Below, one piece after another: positions 7,116-8,072 of a stretch of DNA of 8,072 nt. The stretch is taken from contig JAITRI010000079.1 in assembly GCA_031288455.1 (NCBI GenBank), forward strand, positions 1-8,072. Direction: 5' to 3'. Origin of the DNA: Puniceicoccales bacterium. GTDB lineage: Bacteria; Verrucomicrobiota; Verrucomicrobiia; Opitutales; JAIRKQ01. The position numbers were made by a program, and so were the translations under genes. Numbering within the stretch: position 1 is the first letter of the stretch; each line of letters starts with the position of its first letter. The notes below the pieces were generated by a model. That model had not been told where the DNA came from, ran no database searches, and worked only from the letters and a program-made list of their open reading frames with translations.

Positions 7116-7994
7116 ATGTCGCTTTCCACCGATAAAATTTTAGAACTGCTGGAAATGGAACTGTTTGCGTTGCGCGAAGAGGGAGTTCCTGCGCTGCCGA
7201 TTTCAAGTGCCAGTGTGTGCGCGCTTGGGAATGAGAAATTTCCCCAAAATGCGGCACAGTTTAGTGGCAAAAATCCCAGTGGCGTCGTTGAGGCGAATGG
7301 CAATGTGCCATTGGCAAATGTTTTAAGTGCGCACGCGCAGATGGAGAAGCTGGCGAGGATCACGTTGCCGGCGGGCACGAAAGCCGAGCAGTATGCGTGG
7401 CTGAAGGAGGTGGTGTTAAACTGCGAAGAATGTAGAAAACACGTGCGCCCCGGGAAAAAAATTGTTTTCGGCATCGGCAATGTGGATGCCGATATTTTCT
7501 TCTGCGGAGAAGCGCCAGGGGCGGATGAAGAAACAATGGGGGAGCCATTTGTGGGCCGTGCCGGGCAGCTGCTGACGAAAATAATAGCCGCCATGGGCCT
7601 CGAGCGCAGTTCCGTCTACATTGCTAACATCATGAATTGGCGCCCGGAAATGCCAACCGCTGTGGGCAATCGGCCTCCCACGCAGCAGGAAATGGAATTT
7701 TGCATGCCATACCTATTGGCGCAGCTGGAAATTGTAAAGCCAAAGACAATCGTCGCCCTCGGTGCAACGGCTGCCGGTGGACTTCTTGGGCACGATCCAT
7801 CGCGGCGCATGCGCGATGTGCGCGGGAAGTGGTCAACCTTCAATAATATTCCGCTAATGGTGACATTTCACCCATCCTACCTGCTGCGCAATGGCACAAA
7901 TGCTTCCAAGAGAATCGTGTGGGAAGATATGCTGCTGGTCATGGACAGAATCGGACTCCGCATCAGCGAAAAACAGAGAGCCTATTTCCTATAA
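7116..7994 (+). CDS. udg: Uracil-DNA glycosylase, iron-sulfur type (family 4)
   Basis: Removes uracil from DNA, starting base-excision repair after cytosine deamination or dUTP incorporation. The catalytic part begins at about residue 95. It has CxxC (C103, C106), the motif GEAPG at 131-135 continuing through GEPFVGRAGQLL, NIMNWRP (171-177), C196 in the EFC segment, and the second motif FHPSYLLR (251-258) with H252. Family 4 enzymes bind a 4Fe-4S cluster with four cysteines; here the third is W175, while the other three remain. The first 95 residues are an extra, low-complexity region rich in Ala, Asn, Gly and Pro, so 292 residues exceed the roughly 200 of the Thermus enzyme. The ATG at 7116 lies two bases after the ruvB stop, pointing to coupled translation and a shared repair operon; no Shine-Dalgarno is seen. 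Longer readings upstream would overlap ruvB and are rejected. Confidence 0.93.
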   Translation: MSLSTDKILELLEMELFALREEGVPALPISSASVCALGNEKFPQNAAQFSGKNPSGVVEANGNVPLANVLSAHAQMEKLARITLPAGTKAEQYAWLKEVVLNCEECRKHVRPGKKIVFGIGNVDADIFFCGEAPGADEETMGEPFVGRAGQLLTKIIAAMGLERSSVYIANIMNWRPEMPTAVGNRPPTQQEMEFCMPYLLAQLEIVKPKTIVALGATAAGGLLGHDPSRRMRDVRGKWSTFNNIPLMVTFHPSYLLRNGTNASKRIVWEDMLLVMDRIGLRISEKQRAYFL

Positions 7995-8001
7995 TATAAA
8001 A

Positions 8002-8049
8002 ATCGCCTCGGCGCCGCGCCTTTGAAATGAAGCCCGCGCGCGAAGCGAT
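8002..8049 (-). terminator. Possible leftward intrinsic terminator
   Basis: Read on the minus strand, ATCGCTTCG (8049-8041) pairs with the segment ending GCGAT (down to 8002). An inner GC-rich stem around 8012-8018/8035-8040 extends it to about 15 bp, with single-base bulges at 8011 and 8015 and one G-T pair. The loop is 8019-8034. The stem is followed on the minus strand by TTTT then ATATTAT. That is terminator-like for a gene entering from the right and converging on the glycosylase gene. On the + strand there is an A-run before it but no T-run after it. The pairing was done by eye, without energy calculation. Confidence 0.33.
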
Positions 8050-8072
8050 CCGCATCCGCTGTGCGGATGCGG
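8050..8072. repeat. Perfect 10-bp GC-rich inverted repeat at the window edge
   Basis: CCGCATCCGC (8050-8059) and GCGGATGCGG (8063-8072) are exact reverse complements around the loop TGT. It could be the stem of a + strand terminator for the ruvB-glycosylase unit, whose T-run would fall beyond the last base. It could also be a structured RNA, a repetitive extragenic palindrome, or part of a coding sequence. It abuts the 8002-8049 hairpin with no spacer. The repeat itself is certain; its role is not visible. Confidence 0.6.

Noticed and set aside
7296..7312. 7-bp inverted repeat AATGGCA/TGCCATT inside the glycosylase gene
   Set aside because: It lies in the low-complexity linker coding region, is short, and has nothing around it to suggest regulation.
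7990..7995. Consensus -10-like TATAAT overlapping the glycosylase stop
   Set aside because: No acceptable -35 element lies 16-18 bases upstream, and A/T-rich bases around a TAA stop make this word likely by chance.
8027..8072. ATG at 8027 opening a frame to the window end (starts MKPAREAIRI)
   Set aside because: Only 15 codons are visible, the sequence is not recognisable, there is no ribosome site, and it runs through both hairpins. It is possible but unsupported.
1..8072. Hidden mobile element, CRISPR array, toxin-antitoxin or defence locus
   Set aside because: The four long + strand genes and the antiporter cover almost all bases, no direct repeats with regular spacing were seen, and no transposase, nuclease or toxin motif appears in any frame.

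Overview
The window is an ordinary, gene-dense stretch of bacterial chromosome with every supported gene on the + strand. The 5' end cuts into a cation antiporter gene. Then follow transketolase, a large AsmA/TamB-like membrane-anchored protein, the Holliday-junction helicase gene ruvB, and an iron-sulfur type (family 4) uracil-DNA glycosylase. The gaps between genes are about 92, 17, 89 and 2 bases, so the genes could form one or two transcription units. I see no mobile element, CRISPR array, tRNA, rRNA or defence cassette, and no stretch over 300 bases without a gene.

The source is a Gram-negative-type bacterium, because AsmA/TamB-like proteins belong to double-membrane cells. The RuvB wording (for example VEEYLYSAMEDFRIDIMI and GPNARSV) and the gene set remind me most of Verrucomicrobiota, perhaps the Opitutae/Puniceicoccales side. 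That is recognition from memory, not a search result. Base composition looks close to balanced, but A and T are clustered in AnTn runs. Cysteine is frequent in several of the proteins. The four main start codons lack a properly spaced Shine-Dalgarno sequence.

Layout: 1-903, antiporter missing its first residues; 904-995, a leader with a 14-base palindrome and a 32-codon ORF that ends across the transketolase start; 996-2999, tkt; 3017-5983, AsmA/TamB-like protein; 5984-6072, a gap with two short inverted repeats and a 19-codon ORF coupled to the previous stop; 6073-7113, ruvB; 7116-7994, uracil-DNA glycosylase; 7995-8072, two adjacent hairpins, the first resembling a leftward intrinsic terminator.

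Functionally the window mixes ion transport, the non-oxidative pentose phosphate pathway, envelope lipid biogenesis and DNA repair. Only ruvB and the glycosylase form an obvious functional pair. I did not find a clear undescribed system. The best leads are the stop-coupled micro-ORFs filling both larger gaps, unusual residues at key antiporter positions, a missing cluster-ligand cysteine in the glycosylase, a cysteine-rich exported AsmA/TamB-like protein, and the structured 3' end.
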